Origin: Pseudomonas entomophila
GTDB taxonomy: Bacteria > Pseudomonadota > Gammaproteobacteria > Pseudomonadales > Pseudomonadaceae
DNA: 40,409 nt
Direction of reading: 5' to 3'
Assembly: GCF_013523125.1 (NCBI RefSeq)
Contig: NZ_JAAMQJ010000042.1
Span: 1-40,409 of the forward strand
The notes beneath the pieces are model-generated. The model was not told the origin of the DNA. It ran no database searches and saw only the letters and a program-made list of their open reading frames with translations. Below are positions 8,164 through 16,461 of this stretch, in pieces (within the stretch, counting starts at the first letter, position 1; the number at the start of each line of letters is the position of its first letter). The position numbers and the translations under genes are program-made.

Positions 8164-8796
8164 TCAGAACGGCTCTTGACCGCGCCGCCTGAACCAGCCG
8201 GTCAGGGACAGGCGATCGCGCGTGGCAGGCAGCACCTCGTGCGGAATCGCGTCCGACATGAACACCACCAGGCACCCTGCCGTCGGGAACACATCGTGCT
8301 CGCTGCCGCCTGGCAGAACCATGCGCAACTGGCCGCCCTGCTCTGTCTGCCAGTCCTGGTTCAGGTAGAGCACGGCGGTGACCATGCGCCGATCATCGTC
8401 GAGAAAGCGGTCCAGGTGCTGCTTGTAGAAGGCGCCTGGCGGGTACAAGGCGAAATGGCACTCGTACTCTTCCAGCCCCAGGAACAGGTGCCGGTTGAGC
8501 GCCTGGCGCAGATGGTCCATGACGTCCAGGTACTGGTCGCAGACGCTCGACTGGCCCGGCTCGATCCATTGAATCTGATCCCCCCGAATCCCCTCGCGCA
8601 CTTCCTGCGCCGCACCGCGCCCGACACCGGCGGGCAGCAACGCTCCGTCGGCCGCGCGTTGCCTGCACTCGAACGCCAGCCCCTCGAGCAGGTCGAGAGT
8701 CACAGGCAGCTGCTGCTGCGACCAACCGTGTTCGACCAGGTCGTCGACGATCAGCGAAAGGGTGGGATGATCCGGAGAGATGTGCATGCCGCGCAT
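8164..8796 (-). CDS. 2OG-Fe(II) oxygenase family protein
   Basis: 210-residue cytoplasmic protein of the 2-oxoglutarate/Fe(II) dioxygenase superfamily, prolyl 4-hydroxylase-like branch. The iron triad is visible: His and Asp in YKQHLDRFLDDDRR and the distal His in SDAIPHEVLPA, followed by the 2-oxoglutarate-binding Arg in RDRLSLTGWFRRR. The flanking strands VTAVLYLNQDW and GGQLRMVLPGG are typical of the jelly-roll core. The substrate cannot be deduced; related proteins hydroxylate protein prolines or small molecules. An ATG three codons inside (MHISPDH, 8787) is an equally good start. It is divergent from the DUF2059 gene and converges with the one-lobe binding protein. Confidence 0.82.
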   Translation of the reverse strand: MRGMHISPDHPTLSLIVDDLVEHGWSQQQLPVTLDLLEGLAFECRQRAADGALLPAGVGRGAAQEVREGIRGDQIQWIEPGQSSVCDQYLDVMDHLRQALNRHLFLGLEEYECHFALYPPGAFYKQHLDRFLDDDRRMVTAVLYLNQDWQTEQGGQLRMVLPGGSEHDVFPTAGCLVVFMSDAIPHEVLPATRDRLSLTGWFRRRGQEPF

Positions 8797-8909
8797 AGTA
8801 TCCAGAAGCCAGGTAAACCAACAGTGCTACTTGGCGCCACCGCACGCGGACATCTCGACAAAGCCGGGCCGTGCCACGGACAATAGCGCCCTGCCGACAG
8901 GAGTCCTGA

Positions 8910-9662
8910 ATGCGCCGCGTGTTTTACTCGTTTCTGCTGATGATCTGCATGACGTCTGCCTGGGCCGACAGCCTCGCCACCTTGTACAAGGCGGCCGGCT
9001 GGCCAGAGCAGCGCGCGCATTTCACCGATGCGCTGGACGCCGCCCAGCAGCGTTACCGTGACAGCCTGCCACCGGCGGTGTACCAGGCCTTGATCACCAA
9101 CAGCAGCCAGCGCTTCGAGCCCCAGGCCATGGACAGGCGCGCCCAGGCCCAACTGCGCGCCCACCTGCCCGATCCGGCGCCGGCCCTGGCTTTCTTCGAG
9201 TCGCCGTTGGGCCGCAAGATCGTCGCCGCCGAGCGGCTGGCCACGCGCAAGGACCAGTTGGCCCGCAACGCCCAGGGCCTGCCCAAAGTTCAGGCCAGCG
9301 ACAACCGTCTGCTGACCATCGGCCACCTGATCGACGCCCTGCCCGCTCGCGAAGCCGGGGCCGAAGTCAGCCTGGCCATCGCCGGGGTCGCCGCCGACAG
9401 CCTCAGCTCGATGATCCCTGGCCTGTTCGGCGGTGGACAGGCACAAGGGCTGCTGGACGGGCAGCGGCAACGGTTGATGCAACAGATCGGCACGGACCTG
9501 CCCAATACCCTGTTGTACGTCTACCGGGACCTGTCGGACGAAGAGCTCGAAGCGTTCTCCACCTTTGCCGAATCCAGCGACGGCCAGGCGTACTACAAGG
9601 CCGCCCTGGCGGCGATCCGCGCCGGGCTGGCGGTCGGCCAGGCGAACGGCGACCTGCGCTGA
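8910..9662 (+). CDS. Secreted DUF2059 domain protein
   Basis: 250 residues with a signal peptide (MRRVFYSFLLMICMTSAWA, cleavage after residue 19), so periplasmic. The rest is helical. The C-terminal part contains the DUF2059 pattern: LSDEELEAFSTFAESSDGQAYYKA resembles the family's conserved 'F..S..G..yy' helix pair. A shorter similar element earlier (ALAFFESPLGRKIVAAE) suggests an internal repeat of the same unit. AGGAG lies eight bases before the ATG. The TGA at 9660-9662 abuts directly the stop codon of the convergent hydrolase gene. Function of DUF2059 proteins is not known to me. Confidence 0.78.
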   Translation: MRRVFYSFLLMICMTSAWADSLATLYKAAGWPEQRAHFTDALDAAQQRYRDSLPPAVYQALITNSSQRFEPQAMDRRAQAQLRAHLPDPAPALAFFESPLGRKIVAAERLATRKDQLARNAQGLPKVQASDNRLLTIGHLIDALPAREAGAEVSLAIAGVAADSLSSMIPGLFGGGQAQGLLDGQRQRLMQQIGTDLPNTLLYVYRDLSDEELEAFSTFAESSDGQAYYKAALAAIRAGLAVGQANGDLR

Positions 9663-10607
9663 TCAGCCCAGGCGCTGGCCGATGAAGGTGAAGTAGCGCT
9701 CCCGGATGTCTGGCAGCTCGTTGACCAGGTGATGCCGCGCCTCGGGCAGCATCAATACCTGGGCGCCTTCGAACTTGCGCCTGAGCACCTTGAGGTTGTA
9801 CGCCCAGTCCACCGTGGCGTCGGCCTGGCCCTGGACGATCAACGGCGTACGCAGGCTGCTGGGCGCGGCCTCGATGTACCTGACCCAGTTGAACATCGCG
9901 CCGACCCAGGCCGTCGGCAGACGGCGCGGCTGCAACGGATCGGCCTGGAGGAACGGCAGGAAGGCTGGGTCGTTGCTGTTGGCCGTGAAGCGCCGGTCGA
10001 TGCCGTCGACGAAATGCCGCAGCACGCTGTAGCTCAACCGTGAGCGGTGCCACGCCGAAGGCCTGACCAATGGCGCCAGCAACACGACCTGCCCGTCGAT
10101 CGGACTCGAATCCCCTTGGTGCAGCACATGGTCGATGGCGATCGCACCGCCCGTGCTCTGCCCGCAGACGTGCCAGGGGCGTGGCAAGTCCAACCGCCGC
10201 GCCTGTTCGAGCAAGCCGTCCAGGACCTGCTGGTAGATGGCGAAATCGGCGATGCTGGCGCGCGCACCGCTCGACAGGCCATGGCCCGGCAGATCACAGC
10301 TGATCACCGCCTGGCCCCGGGCCAGCGCCCACTCGATCACGTGTCGGTAGAGCCCCATGTGGTCGTAGAAGCCATGCAGGACGAATACCGTGCCAGCCGG
10401 CTTGACCGGCGCGACCGGCAGCCAGACCTGCCCGACCAGCTCGAACCCTGCCACCGTGAACCCGCCCAGCCAGCTCTGCCCCGGCAGCGCCAGACCGTAG
10501 AAGCGTCGGTAGGCTTCGGCATCGCTGAACAAGGGCTGACCCTCGGCCAGGGGCGCCAGGCTCGCACGGAGCAGATCAGGCTGGAACGAGGGCGACATCG
10601 GGCACAT
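9663..10607 (-). CDS. Alpha/beta hydrolase, monoacylglycerol lipase-like
   Basis: 314-residue alpha/beta hydrolase of the Hydrolase_4 (serine aminopeptidase S33 / monoacylglycerol lipase) type. Visible are the oxyanion-hole motif VLHGFYDHMG, the CDLPGHGLSSG loop, the nucleophile in VCGQSTGGAIA (Ser near residue 150), the acid in VQGQADATVDW and the catalytic His in PEARHHLVNE. No signal peptide, so cytoplasmic. Probable esterase or lysophospholipase; substrate unknown. An ATG three codons inside (MSPSFQPD) is an alternative start. Its stop abuts that of the DUF2059 gene with no bases between. Confidence 0.85.
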   Translation of the reverse strand: MCPMSPSFQPDLLRASLAPLAEGQPLFSDAEAYRRFYGLALPGQSWLGGFTVAGFELVGQVWLPVAPVKPAGTVFVLHGFYDHMGLYRHVIEWALARGQAVISCDLPGHGLSSGARASIADFAIYQQVLDGLLEQARRLDLPRPWHVCGQSTGGAIAIDHVLHQGDSSPIDGQVVLLAPLVRPSAWHRSRLSYSVLRHFVDGIDRRFTANSNDPAFLPFLQADPLQPRRLPTAWVGAMFNWVRYIEAAPSSLRTPLIVQGQADATVDWAYNLKVLRRKFEGAQVLMLPEARHHLVNELPDIRERYFTFIGQRLG

Positions 10608-10676
10608 CCACGGACGGTGAAGCGGCCATCTTCGGCGGTCGGGCGCGCGATGGCAAGGCGCAGGTCGGTGGTGTAG

Positions 10677-11240
10677 CTACGCGTCTTCCGCCGTCCGAAC
10701 ACGGGCCGGATTGCCCATGACCACCGAACCCGCCGGCACGTCATGGGTCACCACGCTGCCCGCCCCGACCACGGCGTCATCGCCGATGGTGATGCCCGGC
10801 AGGATGATCGCCCCGCCACCGATCCAGACGTTGTTGCCAAGGGTCACGGGTTTGCCGCTTTCCAGCCCTGTGCGGCGGATACCGGCCTGCTGAGGGTGGT
10901 CGACCGTGTAGATGTGCACGCCTGGGCCGATGTGGCAGTCCTCGCCGATGTGGACCGGGAGCACGTCGAGGATCACGCAGCCGAAATTCAGGAAGCTGCG
11001 CGCGCCGACGCTGATGTTGTAGCCGTAGTCGCAATAAAACGGCGGACGAATCGTCACCGCCTCGCCGACCGCCGCGAAATGCGCATCGAGCAACCCGTTG
11101 CGCAGGTCTTGGTTGGCCACGTCGCTGGTGTTGTAATGCTGCATCCACTGGGCATTGGCGGTCTGCTCGGCCAGCAATTCCGGGCAGGTCGGCCGGTAGA
11201 GCAGGCCACTGAGCATTTTCTGTTTTTCGGTCAACTGCAT
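10677..11240 (-). CDS. maa: Maltose/galactoside O-acetyltransferase family
   Basis: 187-residue acyltransferase of the left-handed beta-helix class, acetylating a sugar hydroxyl with acetyl-CoA. The N-terminal Mac domain motif is present (MLSGLLYRPTCPELLAEQ), followed by hexapeptide repeats: FLNFGCVILDV, IGEDCHIGPGVHIYTVDHP (catalytic His), VTLGNNVWIGGGAIILPG and VTIGDD-type coils ending in GNPARV. Length and motif order match Maa/LacA. The ATG at 11240 has AAGGA seven bases upstream; an open extension of 24 codons upstream is not needed. It lies 69 bp upstream of the hydrolase gene on the same strand. The physiological acceptor in pseudomonads is not known. Confidence 0.88.
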   Translation of the reverse strand: MQLTEKQKMLSGLLYRPTCPELLAEQTANAQWMQHYNTSDVANQDLRNGLLDAHFAAVGEAVTIRPPFYCDYGYNISVGARSFLNFGCVILDVLPVHIGEDCHIGPGVHIYTVDHPQQAGIRRTGLESGKPVTLGNNVWIGGGAIILPGITIGDDAVVGAGSVVTHDVPAGSVVMGNPARVRTAEDA

Positions 11241-11391
11241 GGGGGATCCTTCAAGGCAGGGCTGGGCGCGACAGGCGTCGAAGATCGGACCGTGGAGAGG
11301 GGGAGAATGCACAAGGATTTTGCAGGTATGTGGTTTGGCAAAAGGGCCTCAGCTCGAACGCATCGTCAAACGACGAGCGCTTGGCTGCCGT

Positions 11392-11799
11392 TCATAACCG
11401 CGTGATCTTCACGGCGCCGCCTGCCAGGACGAGCCATACACATCCGATCGTATTGAGCCATGCGGAGATCAGTATCTTACGTCTTAGGCCTACCGGAAAT
11501 GAGTCATGATCCTGTACGTCCAGCCACCCTCTTTCAATAAAGTACTTAGGCCATATGAATAACGCGCTGACCATAGAAATAAGCATGACCTTCGACCGCA
11601 GACTGTTTCCACGCCACACCCCCTGAAAGCTTGACAGTGCTGGACTTCTTGCCAATGCACGCAACATGATATTGAAATCACCTGACAGAACAATATGCAC
11701 ATCCATCCCTAGCGCGACCACGATAAAGACGAAAGGCGCTGCAACAAAGGCAAGCCCCCAAAGCGAATGTAGAAAATCAGTCAATAAATGTATGATCAT
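11392..11799 (-). CDS. Putative immunity membrane protein for the PAAR effector
   Basis: 135 residues with three or four hydrophobic segments (about 12-36, 70-86, 110-130), so an inner-membrane protein. I recognise no named family. Its ATG lies inside the 3' end of the PAAR gene in another frame (23-bp overlap), with AGGAGAG just upstream, so the two are translationally linked. Base composition is clearly AT-richer than the flanking core genes. A small polytopic membrane protein directly after a toxin with a hydrophobic glycine-rich tail is the arrangement expected for immunity against a pore-forming effector; that role is inferred from context only. Confidence 0.6.
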   Translation of the reverse strand: MIIHLLTDFLHSLWGLAFVAAPFVFIVVALGMDVHIVLSGDFNIMLRALARSPALSSFQGVWRGNSLRSKVMLISMVSALFIWPKYFIERGWLDVQDHDSFPVGLRRKILISAWLNTIGCVWLVLAGGAVKITRL

Positions 11800-13216
11800 A
11801 GATAATCTCTCCTGCGTAATCGCCCATGTGTCCGCCTGCCCACTCCCCTACCGAAGCACCTGTCCAAGCGCCTGCGCCTACGACAGCCACGCTACAGACA
11901 AGGGTGCGCATTGGTGAAACACTGAGGCACAGTCTGCCGGCAGCTAGGGTTGATAGTCTGCTACCCGTTGCGCCTCCAAACAGACCAGCGCCGAAACTCG
12001 AAACCTCGGTGATTGTTATCCTCTTACAGGCTTCATCGCGCCCGGCGGCGCAGACTTCTTTTATTTTAAGTGCAGACGAAGCACCACCTACACCTATGCC
12101 GATATAACCTCCTGCATGCAGATATTTACTCATCGCCGTCACCTTATCCATATGCGTTGCATAGCCCGGTATCTCACCTGCCACACCTGCCTTGCTCCAG
12201 TGATGCACGAGACTTTTCGAGGAAATACCCAGATCACGGCGTAGCGTGTCATAGCTCCCAAGCTCCATCCGCTTGTTCAAAAACCCAGCTTTCAACTGAG
12301 CTTCCAGATCCTTGAGTACTGCCTTGCGCTGGTCGAAAAACGCCTGGCTTTGAAGCTTGCCCGTCTGGTTAAACTCATCCCTGTGCAACTGCGATAACGC
12401 CTTCAGACTTCGCGACACGTCGTCCAGAATCTTTCCAGCCATCGCCTCCACCACACCCATGGCGCTACTCGCCTTGCCCAAGAGTGCGGCGATTTCAGGC
12501 AAGTTGCGTGTCATGAAGTCCGCCTCCTCGACATTCAGCGAAGACATGTGTCGCCGTACACGCTCTGCCGCGGCCATCAACTGCGCCTCCATCCGACTGC
12601 ATGCCTGCTGACTGTCGGGATCGGCCAGCACGAACATCTCGCCCGCCTTGAAGCCTTCGTCGTACGTCGGATTCAGCCGCTTCACGTACTCGATCGGCAT
12701 CTTCAACTGCCGGTCCGACAGATAGAACAGAACGTCTGGACCCGACATGCTGCGCGGAACGATGAAGAACCCTGGCTCTAGCGTGCCCGGTGGCGCGACG
12801 AGCATGGGTTCGGAAGAGGTAGGTTGAAAGGAAGCGGGTTGGGACAATCGAGGCTGGAGAGATCGAGAGGTAGAGGTGGCTGGCCCCGCATTGGCAGTGC
12901 TTGCCTCGAAAGCCCGCCCGTTGCCAAGGCTCTCGTGCAGCGGCGCGACGACGCGATTGGCACCGGACGGGCACCCACACGCCACCAGCGCTCCGTCGGT
13001 CGCGACCATGCGATCGTCGCTGAGAAAATGGGGACAACCCTCGACGATGACGCCAGGCTCGCCACATTCTGGACAGGCGGTGGTGGTGTCGCCCTCACGC
13101 AGGACATCCCGGCCACCCGCTATATACGATCTGCCACTGGCGATGCAGAGCGCGCCAGTGGTAGTGAGATCTCCATCGACCGCCTGGCCTTTGCCATCCA
13201 GACTCACACGCGTCAT
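11777..13216 (-). CDS. PAAR-domain protein, probable type VI secretion effector
   Basis: 479 residues from the ATG at 13216 (AGGGAA nine bases upstream). Residues 1-95 form a PAAR-like domain: repeated GAL-type turns (TTTGALCIASG, ATDGALVACGCPSGA) and paired cysteines in TACPECGEPG and EGCPHF that could hold metal. Such domains cap the VgrG spike of a type VI secretion machine. A Ser/Pro/Thr-rich linker (about 95-150) leads to a helical middle region. The last ~115 residues are rich in glycine and small hydrophobics (YIGIGVGGASSAL, FGAGLFGGATG, VAVVGAGAWTGASVG), like glycine-zipper membrane-inserting toxins. No VgrG, adaptor or structural T6SS gene is nearby. AT-richer than its neighbours, suggesting acquisition. 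Confidence 0.75.
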   Translation of the reverse strand: MTRVSLDGKGQAVDGDLTTTGALCIASGRSYIAGGRDVLREGDTTTACPECGEPGVIVEGCPHFLSDDRMVATDGALVACGCPSGANRVVAPLHESLGNGRAFEASTANAGPATSTSRSLQPRLSQPASFQPTSSEPMLVAPPGTLEPGFFIVPRSMSGPDVLFYLSDRQLKMPIEYVKRLNPTYDEGFKAGEMFVLADPDSQQACSRMEAQLMAAAERVRRHMSSLNVEEADFMTRNLPEIAALLGKASSAMGVVEAMAGKILDDVSRSLKALSQLHRDEFNQTGKLQSQAFFDQRKAVLKDLEAQLKAGFLNKRMELGSYDTLRRDLGISSKSLVHHWSKAGVAGEIPGYATHMDKVTAMSKYLHAGGYIGIGVGGASSALKIKEVCAAGRDEACKRITITEVSSFGAGLFGGATGSRLSTLAAGRLCLSVSPMRTLVCSVAVVGAGAWTGASVGEWAGGHMGDYAGEIIYDHTFID

Positions 13217-13455
13217 GCGCAAGTTCCCTGTGCTAAACGCTGGAAACTAGCAGGCTAGAGAGGGAGTTTCTTCAGAAGTGTGAAGCTTGGGAAAGGAGCC
13301 ACAACACTTTAGGAAATTTCTACGCAACAAGTGTCAGGCACTACCGTTTTGACAGGCAACGTCGTTTTATAGCCTCTAACGCCACCGCCACTCACTGATC
13401 GACGATGACGCGACATACGCCTAGGTTGGAACCTACCGCTGTGCTTGAACAATCA

Positions 13456-13472
13456 GGGCCGCATGGCGGCCC
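13456..13472 (-). terminator. Terminator of the metQ-like gene
   Basis: GGGCCGC (13456-13462) pairs perfectly with GCGGCCC (13466-13472) over a three-base loop, 32 bases past the metQ stop. Read on the minus strand it is followed by TGATTGTT. The rest of 13217-13504 is AT-rich DNA upstream of the PAAR gene with no gene. Confidence 0.65.
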
Positions 13473-13504
13473 CGATCATTCATTCGACAGGTGTCACACA
13501 ACCA

Positions 13505-14290
13505 TCAGAACGCCGGCAGCACCGCGCCGCTGTATTTCTTCTCGATGAACGCCTTCACTTCCGGGCTGGTCAGCGCCTTGGCCAGTTTCTGCATGGCGTC
13601 GCTGTCCTTGTTGTCAGGACGGGCGACCAGGAAGTTCACGTAAGGCGAGTCGCTGCCTTCGATCACCAGGGCATCCTTGGCCGGGTTCAGACCAGCCTCG
13701 AGGGCGTAGTTGGTGTTGATCATGTCCAGGTCGACCTGATCCAGCACGCGCGGCAGCATGGCCGATTCCAGTTCGCGGAATTTCAGACCCTTCGGGTTCT
13801 CGGCGATGTCCTTCGGCGTGGCCAGGGCGTTCTTTGGATCCTTCAAGGTGATCAGCCCGGCCTTCTGCAGCAGAATCAACGCGCGGCCGCTGTTGCTGCC
13901 TTCGTTGGGAATGGCCACGGTCGCGCCATCCTTCAGCTCGTCCAGGCTCTTGACCTTCTTGGAGTAGCCGCCGAAGGGTTCGACGTGCACGCCGACCACG
14001 GTTTCCAGGTGGGTGCCCTTGCCGTCGTTGAAGCTCTTGAGGTACGGCAGGGTCTGGAAGTAGTTGGCGTCCAGACGCTTCTGGTCGACCTGCACGTTGG
14101 GCTGGACGTAGTCGGTGAAGACCTTGATCTCCAGATCCACGCCTTCCTTGGCCAGGGTCGGCTTGACCAGTTCGAGGATCTCGGCGTGCGGCACGGGGGT
14201 CGCGGCCACGATCAGCTTCTCGGCGGCCTGGGCCAGGGAACTCAGGGACAGCGCGGCAGCGAGGGCGGTCAACAGCAGGGTGTTCTTCAT
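13505..14290 (-). CDS. metQ: MetQ/NLPA family methionine-binding protein
   Basis: 261-residue periplasmic substrate-binding protein of the NLPA family, which delivers methionine (D or L) to the MetNI ABC transporter. Signal peptide MKNTLLLTALAAALSLSSLAQA ends in a signal-peptidase-I site; there is no lipobox cysteine, so it is soluble rather than a lipoprotein. Family motifs: ATPVPHAEILE, DYVQPNVQ, LDANYFQTLPYL, VAIPNEGSNSGRALILLQ and the late YVNFLVARPD. ATG at 14290 has AAGGA upstream. No metN or metI is in the window, so it is an orphan or one of several binding proteins. An AT-rich stretch with a palindrome precedes it, fitting sulfur-starvation control (inference). Confidence 0.85.
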   Translation of the reverse strand: MKNTLLLTALAAALSLSSLAQAAEKLIVAATPVPHAEILELVKPTLAKEGVDLEIKVFTDYVQPNVQVDQKRLDANYFQTLPYLKSFNDGKGTHLETVVGVHVEPFGGYSKKVKSLDELKDGATVAIPNEGSNSGRALILLQKAGLITLKDPKNALATPKDIAENPKGLKFRELESAMLPRVLDQVDLDMINTNYALEAGLNPAKDALVIEGSDSPYVNFLVARPDNKDSDAMQKLAKALTSPEVKAFIEKKYSGAVLPAF

Positions 14291-14365
14291 GGGAGATCCT
14301 TGCACAACGAATGCCGCTGAGGCGGCGAGCCAAAGAAGGGTGTGCGGACAATACCTGTAATTTTT

Positions 14366-14378
14366 ATTACTCAGTAAT
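14366..14378. promoter_or_regulatory. Palindrome upstream of metQ
   Basis: ATTACT and AGTAAT are separated by one base, 76 bp before the metQ start, within a strongly AT-rich segment (14350-14420). It could be an operator or part of a CysB-type activation region; unproven. Confidence 0.4.
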
Positions 14379-14429
14379 ATCTTTTAGTTGGCTACATATT
14401 CCTTTTTGATTTATCAAAACTCGCTTGCC

Positions 14430-15371
14430 TCATGCCGCTGGCAGACGTGCCAGAGCAGCCTCCAGTACACGGCGTACGCCCTCGACCGCGAACGGCTCGC
14501 GCACTTGTGTCAGCTGCTCGAGGGCGGTTTCCAGACTGGCCAACGGCGCGGTATCGGGCAGCCCAAGGTGCTCGGGCAACACCTCGTCGCCCTGGCCGAC
14601 CAGCAATGCGAAGTGAATGACGTTTTCCAACTCCCGCGTGTTGCCTGGCCAGGCATGGGCTTCGAGTGCCAGCTGCGCGGCCTCGCCGATCAACGGTAGG
14701 GGGCGGCCCAGGCGCGCGCTGTAGATGCCGACGAAGTAGTCGGCCAACGGCAGGATGTCGCCGACCCGCTCTCGCAGGGCCGGCAGTTCGAGCTCGCCCT
14801 CGTGCAGGTACTGGTACAGCCGTTCGTTGAAGCGACCCGCTGCGACGGCCTTGGACAGGTCGATGCTGGAGGCGGCCACCAGGCGAACATCGACGGGCAA
14901 CGGGTGGGCGGCGCCCACGCGCGTGACTTCTCGGTGCTCCAGCGCGGCCAGCAGCTTGGCCTGGATCGTCAGCGGCAGGTCGGCGATCTCGTCCAGGTAC
15001 AAGGTGCCGCCATTGGCCGAGCCGAACCAGCCGGCCCGGCTGCTGGCCGTGCCGCCCTGGGCGCCAGCCGTGTAGCCGAACAGCTCGGCATCGGCGTAGG
15101 TCGGGCTGCTGGCCGCGCAGTTGACCGAGACGAACAGCCCGGCGCGATCGCTGGCGCGGTGAACCTGCCGGGCCAGCAGCTCCTTGCCGGTGCCGGTCTC
15201 GCCGCGAATCAGCACGGGGAGCGGCAAGCGCGCTACGTGCTCGAGCCGCTCGCGCAACGCACGGGACCGTGGATCGACGAACACCAGGGCCTTGGCGCGA
15301 ATGCTCAGCGGGCTCTTGTCCAGCTCGGGAAAGGTCAGCAAGGGCTGACCGAAAACAGGGTGCACACTCAT
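14430..15371 (-). CDS. Degenerate sigma-54 activator-like AAA+ protein (SfnR-like)
   Basis: 313 residues, an AAA+ domain with no N-terminal sensor, resembling SfnR-type sigma-54-dependent regulators of sulfur metabolism. Walker A (GETGTGKE, 57-64), Walker B (GGTLYLDEIADLP, about 121-133) and sensor II (WPGNTREL, 241-248) are intact. Other hallmarks are lost: the GAFTGA loop that touches sigma-54 reads GAQGGT (103-108), the two arginine-finger positions read N182 and Y188 in FNERLYQYL, and the sensor-I Asn is Ser (about 169). The C-terminus ends in LEAALARLPAA with no helix-turn-helix. The ATG at 15371 has GGGAG nearby. It may be a decayed regulator or a repurposed ATPase that cannot activate sigma-54 in the standard way. 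Confidence 0.75.
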   Translation of the reverse strand: MSVHPVFGQPLLTFPELDKSPLSIRAKALVFVDPRSRALRERLEHVARLPLPVLIRGETGTGKELLARQVHRASDRAGLFVSVNCAASSPTYADAELFGYTAGAQGGTASSRAGWFGSANGGTLYLDEIADLPLTIQAKLLAALEHREVTRVGAAHPLPVDVRLVAASSIDLSKAVAAGRFNERLYQYLHEGELELPALRERVGDILPLADYFVGIYSARLGRPLPLIGEAAQLALEAHAWPGNTRELENVIHFALLVGQGDEVLPEHLGLPDTAPLASLETALEQLTQVREPFAVEGVRRVLEAALARLPAA

Positions 15372-15431
15372 GACAGACTCCCGTGCTGATCGCGATGACC
15401 AGGCGTTGTGGCATCGACGGATGAAAACGCC

Positions 15432-16013
15432 TCAGGCACGACGCAGACCGCGCTGTTCGATGCGGCCTTGCAACCGGTAGAGGTAGGCAAAGCCCTGTTC
15501 CCAGCGCTCATGACCCGACGTGACGTTGATGTGACCGGCGTTGGACAGCAGTCCGGTTTCCGCTCCCCAGGCGCGCGCCAGGTACAGGGCACGCGGGACG
15601 CTGACGGCCGGATCGTTGTCGGAGCTGACCACCTGACTGGGAAAAGGCAGCCGCTGCAAGGGAATCGGCGCGAAGTTGCGCAATGCCGGTGCACAGGCCG
15701 GGCGCTCGACATCGGCCGGCGCCACCAGCAAGGCGCCGCGCACCTGGCGCAGCAGACGCGGACTGGCCTGGACCGCCCACTGCGCGACCGTGATGCACCC
15801 GAGGCTGTGGGCGATCAGGATCACGGGGGAGGGATCGGCATCGATGGCCTGCTCCAGCGTTCGTACCCAGTCGTGGCGCTGCGGTGTGAGCCAGTCGTGC
15901 TGTTCGACGCGCAGGCTGTTGGGCAGGCTGCGTTGCCAATGACTTTGCCAATGATTGTCTGGCGATCCTTGCCAACCCGGCACAATGAGGTAGCGAATGG
16001 ATTCGTTGCGCAT
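15432..16013 (-). CDS. RBBP9/YdeN-family serine hydrolase
   Basis: 193-residue small alpha/beta hydrolase of the RBBP9/YdeN family. The start YLIVPGWQGSPDNHWQSHW is the family hallmark. The nucleophile is in LIAHSLGCITVAQW (AHSLG), the acid in VVSSDNDPAVSV and the His in NAGHINVTSG. Predicted cytoplasmic. ATG at 16013 has GGAGG nine bases upstream. It ends 60 bp before the AAA+ gene on the same strand, so the two are probably one operon, with metQ following after 139 bp. Physiological substrate unknown. Confidence 0.85.
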   Translation of the reverse strand: MRNESIRYLIVPGWQGSPDNHWQSHWQRSLPNSLRVEQHDWLTPQRHDWVRTLEQAIDADPSPVILIAHSLGCITVAQWAVQASPRLLRQVRGALLVAPADVERPACAPALRNFAPIPLQRLPFPSQVVSSDNDPAVSVPRALYLARAWGAETGLLSNAGHINVTSGHERWEQGFAYLYRLQGRIEQRGLRRA

Positions 16014-16200
16014 GGGAGACGCCTCCACTGAGGTTTTGCGTGCTTGGTGGTCAGTATAAAGAGGCTGTATTGAGCGTAAAGGAATAATAAGCTATTTGTT
16101 AATAACATAAAGGAACATGACGATTGCCATCGCAGGTCGATGCGTCTATGGGCACGGCGGTGCATGTATGGTTGGCCTGATGCTGCGAGTGGTTGATTTT

Positions 16201-16246
16201 GTGGGCCCTGCGGGCCCAATCGCGGCGCAGGGGCCGCTCCAACACT
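16201..16246 (-). repeat. REP-like element, left of an inverted pair
   Basis: On the minus strand it reads GAGCGG...CCGCGATTGGGCCCGCAGGGCCCA. It shares the core CCGCGATTGGG(C/T)CCGCAGG with the copy at 16279-16317, in opposite orientation. The gap 16014-16461 holds an AT-rich part (16060-16130), this REP pair and no gene. Confidence 0.65.
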
Positions 16247-16278
16247 CACCGCTGTGGTACAGGTGATCGCGGTCCATG

Positions 16279-16317
16279 TGGGGGCCCCAGTGCCGCGATT
16301 GGGTCCGCAGGACCCAT
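16279..16317 (+). repeat. REP-like element, right of an inverted pair
   Basis: Plus-strand copy with core CCGCGATTGGGTCCGCAGG, 32 bp from its inverted partner, together a BIME-like structure between exbD (ends 16462) and the RBBP9-type gene. It resembles the element at 119-155. Confidence 0.65.
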
Positions 16318-16461
16318 AGATCAGCCGTTGGAATGAGAAGCCATAGACGCCGGCTGGCCAACGCTAGGACCCGATCCGTCGACGCCCGGACTGCGGGCAA
16401 AAAAAGAGGCCATGCCGCACCGCGACCCTGGCCCCAAAACCCTGCCTTGAGAACACGCCCT

